Source: Pleurostoma richardsiae
Taxonomy: Eukaryota > Ascomycota > Sordariomycetes > Calosphaeriales > Pleurostomataceae
Length of the DNA stretch: 64,000 nt
NCBI GenBank assembly: GCA_030052745.1
Contig: JANBVO010000052.1
Coordinates: 149,188 to 213,187 of the forward strand
Direction: 5' to 3'
Shown: in pieces, positions 31,305-42,894 of the stretch
Position numbering within the stretch: the first letter of the stretch is position 1
Layout of the letters: every line of letters begins with the position of its first letter
Translations under genes and position numbers: made by a program
The notes under the pieces: generated by a model
Database searches by the model: none
What the model saw: the letters and a program-made list of their open reading frames with translations, nothing else
Told to the model about the DNA's origin: nothing

Positions 31305-32249
31305 TCAGCTATTCAGCATGCATTGGTCCCATAACCTGTCGACCAGCCACCTACTAGAATAACGGTGGGGTGAGATGGAAGTGGGCAAATGATTGTACCA
31401 GTCGCAGTCGTCTCTTGGCGTGAGGTTGTTCGTCATCTTGGCAGACTCCCAGTACTCCGGATAGAAGCCGCTGGTCTCCCAGTCGATGATCGCACAAATC
31501 CTCCACTCCTCAGGGTCCACAGACTTTTCGACGATGATGTTCGCCGGGCGCAGATCACCATGAGTGAAGACGCACTTTACTGTTGTTTCGGGCAGCAGAT
31601 CCCGGAGAAATCGGGTGTACACGGTCGAAGCCGTCTTCGACCCCGCAAAAATCCAGTCCTCAAACTCCTCTGTGCTTCTGATCGGAGTCGAATTGATGCG
31701 AACACCTCGTCTCCCGTCTCTGCAGCCTCGACCACGCACATTACCCAGAGGAGCATCTGCCGGTATGGGCAGCGATCGTAAATCAGCGAAGAGCACGTCG
31801 ATCTGCCCGCTGATGCTCCGCTTCTGGTCATGGTCCATCTGAGGCCACGCCTTCTCCAAGCTGAGTCCCGGCACGAAGTCGGTGAAGAGGAGACCGTAAG
31901 TCCCCAGGCGGATGACACCGTGCGGCCGAGGTGCGGGAAAGCCAGGCAGCTCTTTTTGTACGTATGCGAGCGACTCATACTCGCTCACAGCTGAGTTCTC
32001 GTCAGTAAACTTAACAACCATGTCTTTGCTGAGACGGAAGACCATCACGGCGGCTGCCCATACGCCTTTGTAGAGAACCTCAGACTCGGCCACCAGATTC
32101 ACGATAGACTCTGAGACGCTTCCGCCAGCCTGCAACAAATCTTGTAGCTCGGGAGACAGCTCATACACGACCTCGGAAGGATCACCGGCATCGATCCTCG
32201 AGCGAATGTCATGATCGGGGAATTTACGGCGCGGCCTTGTACTGTTCAT
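31305..32249 (-). CDS. APH/choline-kinase-like phosphotransferase (314 aa)
   Basis: This is a fungal member of the aminoglycoside-phosphotransferase fold family; its substrate is unknown. The Brenner motif is intact at 229-239 (THGDLRPANII) and the DFG-equivalent at 254-258 (IIDWE), followed by GFYPEYWE. The Lys in MVVKF (about 80) and the Glu in SEYESL (about 91) fit the ATP-binding pair. The C-terminus RWLVDRLWDQ is typical of relatives. The frame has no interruption. It is the kind of kinase-like gene common in accessory fungal DNA; despite the family name there is no reason to infer drug resistance. Confidence 0.85.
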   Translation of the reverse strand: MNSTRPRRKFPDHDIRSRIDAGDPSEVVYELSPELQDLLQAGGSVSESIVNLVAESEVLYKGVWAAAVMVFRLSKDMVVKFTDENSAVSEYESLAYVQKELPGFPAPRPHGVIRLGTYGLLFTDFVPGLSLEKAWPQMDHDQKRSISGQIDVLFADLRSLPIPADAPLGNVRGRGCRDGRRGVRINSTPIRSTEEFEDWIFAGSKTASTVYTRFLRDLLPETTVKCVFTHGDLRPANIIVEKSVDPEEWRICAIIDWETSGFYPEYWESAKMTNNLTPRDDCDWYNHLPTSISPHRYSSRWLVDRLWDQCMLNS

Positions 32250-32689
32250 CGCGTAATCTGCCAGAGAGGTACAGTACGTTAGCCGATACAGTAGCGCAAG
32301 ACACTGCCGAGGCTTGAAGAAGCCGATGCCGTGGAAAATCGAATAGTACCTGCCGCCTTATACGACTGCAATTTCGCTGAATACGAAGGTGACAGCAAAG
32401 TCGCAAGGTCCAGTTCGGGGTCTCTCGCCAACGCTTTTTGGAGCTCTTCTAGCACACCGCGGTTCCACTTGGCGGCGAATGTCCTGCAATTTGCCTTGTT
32501 GACACGATCCTGGGGCGGCTTCCCAGCTCTAGGGACGACCTTGTCCATGTCGCCGCGTATTCGCCAGGATTCAATCGAGGTAGGGGTACATAGGAAGAAA
32601 GAACCGCCTTCTTATCAGGCTGCGGTTGAAGAATTCATAGCGGCTCCGGGAGACAGGAGAGGGCATCGTACCTAGTGGGCGCGTATGGG
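32250..32689. other. Intergenic, upstream of APH gene
   Basis: TACAGTAC and TACAGTAG motifs lie close to the APH start (32268-32293). No gene is supported. Confidence 0.4.
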
Positions 32690-33080
32690 GGTCCCGTGTA
32701 CGGTGTAAGCCACAAGTAGGTCTGTGTGCCACACGACGTCATTTCTGTCAGCGCTGGAAGTGGCTCATCCTGCTGCTAACTGTGCCTGTTGCTAACGTGG
32801 GCGGTCATTGGGCAATCTGTCGTACAGTGCAGACATTGCCAATGTATTGTTGCGAGCTTGTACATCCCGTCTCAAACATCGAGGCGCGCAGTACATCCCT
32901 CGGTTTTCGATCTACATGTGAGTGACACTGATTAACCTGCCAGATAACGATTCGACTCTTTGGCGTCAAACTCCGAGACTGCTACCCTTCTCTTATTCCT
33001 TTGTCCTGCAACAGCCATAGTTGGCTCCCAGGTATTTCATGTACTAGGTAAGTATCATTGTAGTCTGAGAGAACCAAACC
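32690..33080 (+). repeat. Dispersed repeat R2, copy 2
   Basis: The segment parallels 9610-10025: first GTCAGCGCTGGAAGTGGCT...GTCGTACAGTGC, then GATCTACATGTGAGTGACAC, CTCTTATTCCTTTGTCCTGC and TATTTCATGTACTAGGTAAGTATCAT. The last 160 bp also match 41815-42000. Confidence 0.75.
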
Positions 33081-33517
33081 AGCTCATTTGTGTCTGGAAG
33101 GAGCTGAATTGGTTATCCCGAGTATTTGATAGGGCAGGTACAATGTCTCGAATGGTCATGGGAAGGAGGTAGGACGACGGGCCATGCGCAAAATCACCCA
33201 TCATAGGATATAAACAGCTATTAAATATGTGGACTATATATAATATCTACCGTCAGTGTCACCTGTCGATATGGTGCTCGACATCGCGGGAGAACTTCTT
33301 AACACGGCGGGGACCTGATCCGGCCACGATTGGTTCATTGTACTGGCATTAGGCTCCAACCCAGTGCCTAACCCCGCACTTTGGTCAGCGAGCATAAAGA
33401 GGAACCACGGCTCGCTGATGTCTTGACTTTGCTCCTCACTTCTTCCGCTGCACTGATCACACACAGGCATTGCTCTCGCGAGCAGTTCTTCAGATATCAC
33501 GCCGCCACTCCATAAAC

Positions 33518-35039
33518 ATGATGAAGAAGCCGAGAAAAAATTCAGCCAAGTTTCTTGCTGAATGGATTGCCGAAGAGGATGATACGCGACCCCAGTCCTC
33601 GTAAGTGGCTCACTTACCGGCTCGCATCTCGCTTGTACTCATGAAGTCTCAGCCTGTACGCGGCGTCCATCATCAAACTGCACCTAAAAGATGGAACTGA
33701 ATTCACTATCCCACGTCCCTTGCTTCAGAAGTGCCCAAAGCTGCAGTCACCCGCCTCATGGATTGCTTCTCTACGCCTCGAGGCTACTGAGGAGGTCGGA
33801 CATGTCCTTGTCCATTTTCTTCATACCGAGACGTACCAGTGTCTTAGACCGAAGGGAACGTCTCCTACTGAGAAAATCGCTGCCGAGTTCACGACAAGCC
33901 TTCGAGTTTACGCCTTGGCCAGGGACTACGAGCTGCCAGCTCTCGCAGACCTTGCTCAACTCGAGATCGAGCGGCTTGGAAAAGGGCTGCCCTTCTCTAT
34001 CGTCCTTGGTCTGATCCAGAGCGCATATCCAGATCCGAGTGCAGACGACGTATGGTTTGGCAGCTATTTGAAGTCCGGCCTGAAGTCTGTTTTCCAGAAA
34101 CCTTCGGAATTTCTAGATTGTGGTGTACAGGATGTGGAGCGCAAGACCTTGTCAGTAAGCGATTTCCTCGTGAAGGGTCTGGCGGAGTTGGTCCGGGACC
34201 ATGTCATTCTACCCGAGGACCTCGACGCGGCTCCGAAAGGTGAGGTGCTCGAAGAGTCTGCCTTCATAATGCCGGTGCCTGAGACATGTGAACCAGCTTC
34301 GCCGGTGGAGTCTGAGCAAGCCCTGCCGGAGATCTGCGAGCTACAGCCCAATGGACTCTCACCCGAAGTTAAGGCTGTGTCCATGTTCGACGCCGAGCCG
34401 GAGCCGGAAAAGAAGGACGAAACTTTCTGGGCTTCGTTTGGCCCTGCAAAGAAGGGCAAGAAGAACAAGAGCACACTATTCGAGCACCGGCCTGCGGCTG
34501 ATCCCAAGCTTACGCCTGCGCCCGAGCCCGCGCCCGCGCCCGAGATGATGGAGGAGGATGACTGGAGTGCCTTCAGTGTGCCCAAGAAGAGTAAGAAAAA
34601 GAAGAGGATGGCGTTCGAGCCTCAGCTCGGAATGGAGCCGGAGAAGAAGGATGAAAACGATCCTTGGGCTGGATGGGGCACGTTAAAGAAGGATAAGAAA
34701 AAGAAGAACAAGACAAAGAAGAAGGGGTGGGCAATTGAGCCGGAACCCCATCTAGAGTCACATGATGTTGATCCGAGTTCTCGAACAACATCTCCGCCAC
34801 AGGTACCAGACTCGGGGGCTGAACCAGTCAAGGAAGCAGCACAACAGGAGGAAGACAAGGCTGCTCCCGCGGTCATCGACGATTGGACCCTCTGCACGCT
34901 TGATAGTGAGGAGTCCAAGCCTCAGACTTCTTGCGAAAGTCGGGCGGAGCATGTTCTTGGGAACGGCTGGAAAGGATGCCACAGCTGCCGAGACTTCGTC
35001 CGTCAGATGTCTCTACAACTTGCCAGGGAGGAGAGCTAG
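33518..35039 (+). CDS. BTB/POZ-like protein with acidic-basic tail, copy B (489 aa)
   Basis: Exons are 33518-33600 and 33653-35039; the 52-nt intron is at the same place as in copy A. The BTB-like half is nearly identical to copy A at DNA level. The tail has diverged by indels in its Glu/Pro and Lys blocks (extra EPAPAPEMMEEDD and KKKKRMAFEPQ segments) and keeps the CHSC-DFVRQM ending. The start is ATG 33518; a second ATG follows at once. Similarity also covers about 180 bp of promoter (AACCCCGCACTT, AGCATAAAGAG, CTCCTCACTTCTTCCGC). Both copies are open, which suggests a fairly recent duplication with both kept. Confidence 0.8.
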
Positions 35040-35816
35040 GCAGGGCCCTTGAGCGGCTGACTTGCACTGGACATGATTTTCTTAGGTGAGCATAACTTGG
35101 AGAATAGGTCACAGACGTGTAGCGGTGGTCCACGCCCTCGTGCATGGGGCCCGAGACAATGCACCATAGCTCATGCCTTCCTGATGCTTCTAGCTTTGCT
35201 TCCTGATAGGTACAAGTGCATCTCGGTCGTAGCTTTGCAGTTGAACAGTAAGTAGGCGAGTGATCGAGTTTCTACGCGCTGCTGCGCGAGTAATTATGTC
35301 GCTGAAACACGGACGTTCGAGGAAAGCAGCCAGCATACTCTTATAGATGTGTCTTAACCACCGATCGAGGTTGTTCAAGGTCGTTTCGGCACGTAGATCA
35401 GCGTGGTAAACACCAGCAGTGACAGGTCGAGGTCGATCGTCGGACATCCAGTTCAGATGTAGCAGAAGAAGCTCCCAGTCCGCATAAGCTCATCGCCCTA
35501 TTGCATGTCATTCTTGGCCGTTCTGTAAGGGGGAAAGCTTTCGTCTCTAGTCGGTGTCGCTGCCGAGTTGATTTAGTATAACGCTCTACGCACTATAAGC
35601 CCATCGGCGTCAAAGTTGTGATACACTGCCGGAAAGCATGACCGCGGCGAAGACGACATCCCGAAAGGCGGTGAAATGTATCACGTGACCCCTCCGCGTA
35701 GCCACGAGATTTATTTTCGTGCTGTTTTTTTCGGGCTGAGTGGGTGTTCTCGATTTTGGTCAGCCCCTTTTTGCTGGCCTTCTGCCTCAGAGAACTCCAG
35801 CTTGAGGTGTCGGGCC
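35040..35816. other. Intergenic between BTB copy B and ankyrin gene
   Basis: No supported gene was found. A T-rich stretch (GCTGTTTTTTTCGG) near 35720 lies about 100 bp before the ankyrin gene start. Confidence 0.5.
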
Positions 35817-38524
35817 ATGCATCTTGTCGATCTCCCCACTGAACTCTTGGACCATGTCTTTGCTCTTCTCATTCCGGATCATTGGAATGACGAACAGAAA
35901 GGACATCAGTGTCTCATGCTGAGGCTGCTTTGCAGTAAGTGTCGTATTCATCAATATAAAGACGTCCTCTCTGACTGTCGATATTAGGGACAATCGAAGG
36001 GGTTGTCTCGCTCCATGCCTTCCGAAAACTGAACCATCATCGTCTGGTCAAGGAATCCTGGCGCTTAAATAACTCTACCATCAGCTGGCTGATGGCGACT
36101 AAAATGAACATTGTCGGCGGTGTCTATGCCGTGGCTGCGTATACTAAAGGGTATTTGAACGCCGCGTGTGGCACGGTGGTCGCGCATCGAGGAAATAAGT
36201 GGGTGTGCGAGCAGCTGAGCAGCTCTTCGAATGGACCGCTCCACTCCGCTTGGCTCTTTCCGAGGACGATTCCTTTAATTGACGTGGACGAGGGTTTGTC
36301 CCCGACGCGTGAGGAGGCGGTGACCCTGATGACTTCCTCTGGTGGTCTTCAGGTGGCGGCGTTCTACGGAGACACATTATCTGTTGAGAGGTTGCTGAGA
36401 AACGGCACCGATCCGAACGCGCGAAGCGACTGTTTTGGTTACGCCCTATATGCCGCCGCTTACGGCGGCCATGCGCCTATCGTCTCTCTGTTGGTCAGTC
36501 GGGGCGCCAACATGGACGGTGAAGGGTACCGCGGCACGCCACTAGAGGCAGCGGCACATCAGGGGCACGTCGAAGTGGTGCAAGTTCTGTTGAGCGAGGG
36601 AGCTGGCATGGGTTCCTCTCTGTTGCACGCGTCTGGAGAAGGTCATGAACAGGTCGCGCGCTTGTTGCTCGCACGAGACGTCGTTGAAGTCAACATCAAG
36701 AATTATATCGGACAAAGTCCGCTCTTGCTTGCGACTCAGAACGGACATCGGGAACTGGCAGTGTTACTCCTAGGGCACGCTGACATCCGACCGGACATGA
36801 GAGATGACTATGGCAATACGCCCTTGTTGTGGGCATCGAGTCGGGGATGGGCTGATGTCGTCGAATTGCTCCTTGCACGTCGAGACGTTGACCCAAATCT
36901 AAGCAACAACGACGGCGATTCGCCCTTGCTATGGGCGTCGAATCGGGGACGGGCTGACGTCGTCCAGCTTCTCCTTGCGCGTCGAGACACTAATCCAAAT
37001 CTAAGCAACAACGACGGCGACACGCCACTAGCGGCTGCATCTTTGATGGGATTTGACAAGGTCGTGCGGCTGCTGAACAGACGAGATGATCTGCGGCCCG
37101 ATTTCGCAGACAGACGATTCTGTCCTCTCTGGTGTGCAGCGTTTAACGGTCATGGCGAGACTCTGAGGCTTCTCCTCGAACGATACGGCGCCAGACCGGA
37201 TGATTACGGCCGCCATGGCAAGACACTGCTTTGGTGGGCAGCACATCGTGGCAACTATGCGGTGGTGCGTCTGCTCCTGGCGCGGGACGATGTGGATCCG
37301 AACCGCCAGGATCTTGAAGGGTTTGCACCCCTATTCTCAGCTGTAGAAGGCGGCCATACTGCTGTTGTGCAGCTGCTTTTGGCACGCGGGGATGTGGACC
37401 CGAATCTCGGGCCAGGGCTTGGTACACCCTTGACAACTGCTGTCCGTCGCCGTGACAAAAGTATCGTGCGATTATTGCTTGGACGTTCCGATACCGACCC
37501 CAACAGGTCTGATGGTGTGAATACTCCTCTTATCATTGCGGCAACTGGCGGTGACGCGGATATTGTACAACTCCTTTTGGAGAAGGTCGATGTTAATGTG
37601 ACGGACCGGAGTGGCAGAACGCCCCTATGGCACGCGGCTGTTGGAGGCCACGACTCGGTAGTGCAGGTTCTTCTTTCACGAGACGACGTAGATCCGAACG
37701 TCGCCTGGGACGATGACAAGACACCACTCCGTATAGCCGCTAGGCTAGGGCACGAGGCCGTGATTCGGTTATTTCTAGCTCGAGGCGATGTCGATCCGAA
37801 TATGAGTGGCATTGATGGCACACCGCTATGGCAGGCAGCCCGCTCTGGACATAACGTCATTGCGCAGCTGCTACTGGAACTGCCGTACACGGATCCGAAC
37901 GCTCAGTCAGAAGAGCACGAGAGAATACTGCGCACACCGTTCCGAAGCACTGGGAGCTCGATCGAAATGGTCTATTGTTTTGGCTATAGAAGAGGACGAG
38001 GTGGCGGGGAGACGCCCTTGTCTGTCGCCTCCCGGAAAGGCAAGGAGACGACCGTGAGGTTGCTGCTGAAACAGCATCGAGTCGATCCGAACCTGACGGA
38101 TAGCTCTCGACGGTCGCCACTGTGGTGGGCCGCCTACGAAAGACACGTTGGAATCGTGCAGCTCCTGCTGGAGCATCACGGTACGGATCCCAATCTTCGC
38201 GATGGTGAGGGCTGGACTGCCCTGCTTGTTTCCGCGAACGAGGGACACGATGTGATAGCAAGGCTCCTGCTGAAGCATGCCAATACGGACCCGAATATTG
38301 CCAACAAGGACGGCTGGACTCCGTTACTCGTATGTGCGAGTAGTGGGCATGAAGCCATCGTGGAGCATCTGTTGGAACATCCAGACATTAATCCATCTTT
38401 GGGACTGGGTGACGGTACGACCCCACTAATACTCGCTCAGCAACATGGACATGATAGGATAGTCCGTCTCTTGGTGCAGCATGATGGATTCTCAGATGGG
38501 AAGAGTCATAGTAGGAGACTCTGA
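35817..38524 (+). CDS. F-box-like/ankyrin-repeat protein (884 aa)
   Basis: Exons are 35817-35934 and 35988-38524 with a 53-nt intron (GTAAGT...TTAG). The N-terminus VDLPTELLDHVFALL is F-box-like. From about residue 150 to the end there are roughly 20 ankyrin repeats of the fungal form TPLxxAAxxGHxxVVxLLLxRxDVDPN. The repeats are regular at DNA level (CGAGACGTTGACCC, GATGTGGACCCGAA), so the array probably grows and shrinks by recombination. F-box plus ankyrin suggests a substrate adaptor for an SCF ubiquitin ligase, but that is inference. Similar long ankyrin proteins are common in fungal accessory DNA and in NLRs. The frame is intact. Confidence 0.85.
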
Positions 38525-39466
38525 ATTAGGCAGTACATCAGGGTCGGTCGACATTTTGAGGGAGAGGGTTGTGGTCACATTCGGCCGCTTAGGCTCTGTT
38601 GGCTCCTGACGTCGTGGGAAAGCAGGACCACTCCTACGAAACCCCAACGGCCGTGTCCGGCGCACGATTAATTTCGTGATTTTTTGCATGTCTCAATCCA
38701 GATGTACATCCGGCGCTCTTGTTTCCACCCTCTGAGCGAACTTGGCTCTGGTCCGACTTGTTGCAACCACCAGGTCGACAACCGGACTACTATGCTTCTC
38801 CGGGGCGCAAACTGACTGAACATGACATGCTGCGCTCAGCGGAGCGACTCTCTCGACTGCAGCTAACTGGATTTGTCTAAACTGTTAATGGAGGTGCCGA
38901 CGCGAGAGTAGGAACTCGGCGGTGCGTTGAACAGCATGATGACGACCAATGTAACGATGTTAGTGGGAATGGCGCCGAGGAGTCATCTGCAACAAGCCAC
39001 ACCGGCCGCTTCATAGCGGTTGATTCGGCAAGAGCGACACGTCATCTGCAAAACATTTTATTTGAACTCATTCCCGCTCTCGGGGCGCCGTACTACACCA
39101 CGGACGTAGTCCACGGCTGCTGCGAATCAGGGTGATCCGGTGCGACATCCAAATGGCCTCGAGTCAGTGTCGCTGCAAGACATCCGCGATGCGGCCGAGA
39201 CGTGGCGGCATGAAATACCGATTTTGACCGTTGATAGGCCTTGACATGCAGAAGCTGAACACCTGCCGTGCCAGTCATGATGATCAGGTCTCACTATGCA
39301 ACCGGCAGCTCCCCAACAACGACGAGCGCGATGGGATGGTGGTGCGCCCGCTAGTTCTCCCACCCCCAGGTAGGTATATATAATACAACTCAACCATCTA
39401 TCGAGGTCAGTCGTGCTCCTCGACTGGTCCCCACACATCAAGCGTCGCGATTGAGGCCGAGGTAAC
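38525..39466. other. Intergenic, upstream of dynamin-like gene
   Basis: No supported gene was found. A TATATATAA at 39375-39383 lies 84 bp before the dynamin-like ATG and is a good TATA box. Confidence 0.5.
39375..39383 (+). promoter_or_regulatory. TATA box of dynamin-like gene
   Basis: TATATATAA lies 84 bp upstream of ATG 39467, with CAACTCAACCATC in the expected start region. Confidence 0.55.
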
Positions 39467-41689
39467 ATGACGGCGACAAGCACATCCACAGTAGCACCCG
39501 GGCTTGCCTCCGCCAGGTCTACCCACCGGCTCAACCAGATTGATAAGGTCAGAGCCAATGGCGTGGGCGAGCATGTCTCGCTCCCTCAACTCGTCGTTTG
39601 TGGGGACCAGTCCGCCGGGAAGAGCTCTGTTCTGGAACGCGTCACGGGCATTCCGTTCCCGCGGCAGGAAGGCCTCTGCACCCGGTTCCCTACAGAGATC
39701 ATTCTTCGCCATAGCTCTGAGCCCCTTCGACTGTCGGCGAGCATTCATCCCAGCACCCGCCGCTCTCCCGAAGCACAGGAGCCCCTGAGAGGATATCGCC
39801 GCGAACTGTCAGATATGTCCGAGCTGCCCAGCGTCATCAACGACAGCGCGGCTTTGATGGGCATCCGTGGACATGGACCGAACGAGAATGCGAACGCCTT
39901 TGCACATGACGTGCTCCGGATCGAGATCGTTGGACCGGTCGGTCTCCACTTGACAATCGTCGATCTGCCGGGCCTCATCTCGGTCGCCAACGACGAGCAG
40001 ACGGACGATGACGTGTGCATGGTCACCGAGATCGTCGAGAAGTACCTGGCGAGCAGCCGCACCATCATCATGGCCGTGGTGCAGGCTGGCAACGACGTGG
40101 CCAACCAGCGGATTGTTCAGCTCGCTCGGAAGTACGACCCCGATGGCGACCGCACCGTGGGCATCATCACCAAGCCGGATCTGATTAACGATGGTGCCGA
40201 AGCAAAGATTGCCATGTTGGCGAAGAACTTGGACGCCGTCAAACTGAAGCTTGGTTTCTTTCTCGTGAAGAACCCAAGCCCCTCGGAGAACAAGGCCGGG
40301 CTGTCCTGGGACGAGTTCTCTCGGCGCGAGAAGGAGTTTTTCTCGAGGGCGGCCTGGAGGGACCAGGCCCTTGCCATGGACCGCGTCGGAGCTGAGGCGC
40401 TGAGAACGTTCCTACAAGTTCTACTCGACAAGCATATAGAGAAGGAGCTTCCCAAGGTGCGGGAAGAGATCAAGCGTCAACTTGCCACCAAGGAAGCAGA
40501 GCTCTCTTCCATGGGACTTGAGCGGCGATCCCCTGCTGACATTCGATATTTCCTCACGAACGCAAGCATGCAGTTCCACCGGGTTGCCGAGGCCGCTCTG
40601 GATGGAAACTATCAAGGACCCGATGCGGACTTCTTCAGAGCACCAGGCACTCGCTTGCGAGCTGAAGTGCACAAGGCCAACACACAGTTCGCTGATGATT
40701 TGCGCGTCCGCGGGCAGAAGAGAAAGATCGTGACCGAAAACACCGATGAGAATGCGGACGGCGAGTCTGCCGATGAAAATGAAACACAACAAGTGCATGT
40801 GACCAAGCAAGAAATGACCGCCTGGGTCAAGGAAGTCGGTGTCTATCTTGACCGCATTTCTAGACGGATAGCTGATGATAGCAGGTCTACATGCATACTC
40901 GTGGGCGCGAGCTGCCCGGCAATCACAACCACGTTCTCTTGGAGGAGCTTTTCCACGAACAATCCAGCCCATGGCCCTCTATCGCCCGGAATCACCTGCA
41001 AAAAATTCTGGACATGGTGGCACAGTGGATGGTGGGTGCGACGGACGTTTGCACGCAAGAGCGGATTGTACGACAAGAGGTCTTGACACTCTGTCAAGGC
41101 ACGCTCGACGGAGCAGAGAAGCTCGCCCTAGAGGAGCTGGACAAGCTCATCGATGACGAGAAGCGCCATCCGATCACGTATAATCACTACTACACCGACA
41201 ATATCCAGAGAGCGCGTCGGGACAAGCAAGAACTGGTCATTGAGCAAGCCCTGTCCTCCGTGAAGGATCAGTGGGTCGGGAAGATCCATGTGTCCAATGT
41301 GGCTGGAGAGTTTGAGCGATTAGTGCAAAGTATGCGCAAGAATATCATCGTCGACATGGATGATCAGGCGTGCACCGAAGCTATGGATGGACTCACAGCG
41401 TATTATAAGGTGAGTGCGGAACCCTAGGCGAGCTATATCCGACTGTTTCTCACGAATCCAGGTGGCGATGAAGACCTTCGTCGACAACGTCTGCCGTCAG
41501 GTTATCGAACGACATGTCTTGGGAGCGTTGCCAAAGCTGTTCTGCCCGAGCACGGTGTCCACGTTCAGCGACGAGGAACTCGTCCGGATTGGATCGGAGC
41601 CCGAGAGCCAGAGGCTCAGAAGGACGGAGCTCGGAGCACTGGTCAGCGGCCTTCGTCAGAGTCTCCTCGATTTGCAAGGCTCCGCATGA
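39467..41689 (+). CDS. Dynamin-like (Mx-type) GTPase (708 aa)
   Basis: Exons are 39467-40840, 40885-41409 and 41462-41689, 709 codons in total. GTPase motifs are G1 GDQSAGKSS (46-54), G3 DLPG (166-169) and G4 TKPD (235-238). The middle domain keeps the fungal RTRGRELPGN-type signature, here MHTRGRELPGN at the exon 2 start, and HEQSSPWPSIA. The GTPase effector domain closes the protein (AYYK-VAMKTFVDNVCRQVIERH). Intron 1 has an unusual GTCTAT donor and only 44 nt, yet it is needed to keep the conserved signature; intron 2 is standard (GTGAGT). A Glu/Asp/Asn-rich linker (DENADGESADENETQQ) is inserted before the signature. Fungal Mx-like dynamins of this sort are widespread, with unknown roles in membrane remodelling. 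Confidence 0.85.
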
Positions 41690-41760
41690 CAGTTCTTGTT
41701 TGGTCCCGTGCGCTTGTTGTGTTTCATTTTCATCGGTAGACTCGCCGTCCGTGTTCGTAG
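41686..41760 (-). repeat. Inverted fragment of the dynamin-like gene
   Basis: The reverse complement matches about 40735-40815 of the adjacent gene at high identity: GACGGCGAGTCTACCGATGAAAATGAAACACAACAAG here versus the same string with one change there. It encodes the acidic linker in reverse orientation and begins at the stop region of the gene itself. Confidence 0.85.
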
Positions 41761-41814
41761 AGGCGGATCGGTCCGATCTAGCACATTTTAATACAGTAAA
41801 GTCGACTCCCGTTC

Positions 41815-42000
41815 GTTCACTCAAAAGATCTCCCTTTTCGACTCTACATGGAAGTAACCCTGAAATGTACCATTTCAGGCGGATTTTGGGCGTCAAATCC
41901 GGAGACTGCTACCCTTCTCTTATTGTCCTGCAACAGCCATATTTGGCTTCCATGTATTTCGTGTACTAGGTAAGTATCATACTGTAGTCTAAAAACTGCT
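41815..42000 (+). repeat. Dispersed repeat R2, 3' portion only
   Basis: The segment matches the last part of 32690-33080 and 9610-10025: CTCTACATGGAAGTAAC, GCGTCAAATCCGGAGACTGCTACCC, TTGTCCTGCAACAGCCATA and TATTTCGTGTACTAGGTAAGTATCAT. It directly follows the inverted dynamin fragment. Confidence 0.8.
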
Positions 42001-42135
42001 CATTTGCATCCTCGCACCCGCCGCGTTGGCGCAGAACCGGCCGAAATTGGAGAAGCTCTTGCGTGGCGTGAAAGACCGCCCCAGCACACCCTCGTCAGTT
42101 CCTCGATGAACCTGTAGACTGTCGTAGAGACACGA

Positions 42136-42894
42136 TTGATCTGGAGCCATCTGTCTGCGATGGGAAAGGAGACCAGGATCGACATATCATTCAATTACGT
42201 GGAAATGGGCCCGGTGGACACCTCAGTGGTTCGTGGAACCAAAAGGCGGTACGATTCGGTGTCACAGCAGATACCATCAGAACGAGCTATACAGCTCGAT
42301 GCTGAGGAGTTTCTCGGGCCAGCTGTCGACAACCTGATGCGATGTCCGGGACCGCCGTGCCACCTAGGCCGGCACTGCTGGCGAGACGACGCTGGCAAGC
42401 GACATCACAGGCTGAAGACGCACCTGGAGAGCCGCGACGATGTGCCCAAAGACATCCGCGATCAAGTGTATGCCAAGGAGCAACAGATTGTAGGACGGCG
42501 ACGGAAACGTAGAGCTCCTGCGCCGGCTGGCTGTCGACCGATCCATATCACTAATGTTCTCCCGCAGCAGGGAACGGCTGTCTGCTCGGTGGGTTCCAGG
42601 CCGCCATCCGTGAAAATAGGATCCTCTGTATCACCAACCCCTCTTGAGATTGCTGGGCCGCGAGATGTGGCTGTTAAGAAGTACACCGCGTGGCAATGCT
42701 CGCAGGTCGATGACAGGATTCTCAAGATGGAGTATCAAAAGGCCTGTGCTATAACGTTGGCCAAAGGGCTCGACCTCGAGCTGGTGCACGAGGATCAAGA
42801 CGCGGATCTCTACATCAAGAACGGTGTGAAAAGGGGGGTTGCGCGACGATTCGTCCGCGACATCGAAACTTGGGCGAGGCATCATGTAGCATAG
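42136..42894 (+). CDS. Conserved fungal protein of unknown function (252 aa)
   Basis: The C-terminal half resembles proteins common in fungal repeat-rich DNA: HITNVLP, PLEIAGPRDVAVKKYTAWQ, LKMEYQKACAITLAKGLDLELVHEDQD and VKRGVARRFVRDI. An N-terminal Cys/His cluster (CPGPPCHLGRHCW...GKRHHRL) could bind zinc. The start is uncertain; ATG 42160 is an alternative to 42136. The region between residues 100 and 160 looks shortened compared with what I recall of relatives, so this may be a decayed but still open copy. Biochemical role unknown. Confidence 0.6.
   Translation: MIWSHLSAMGKETRIDISFNYVEMGPVDTSVVRGTKRRYDSVSQQIPSERAIQLDAEEFLGPAVDNLMRCPGPPCHLGRHCWRDDAGKRHHRLKTHLESRDDVPKDIRDQVYAKEQQIVGRRRKRRAPAPAGCRPIHITNVLPQQGTAVCSVGSRPPSVKIGSSVSPTPLEIAGPRDVAVKKYTAWQCSQVDDRILKMEYQKACAITLAKGLDLELVHEDQDADLYIKNGVKRGVARRFVRDIETWARHHVA

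Noticed and set aside
37255-38388. Minus-strand frames opposite the ankyrin array
   Set aside because: They are periodic antisense shadows of the ankyrin repeat DNA.
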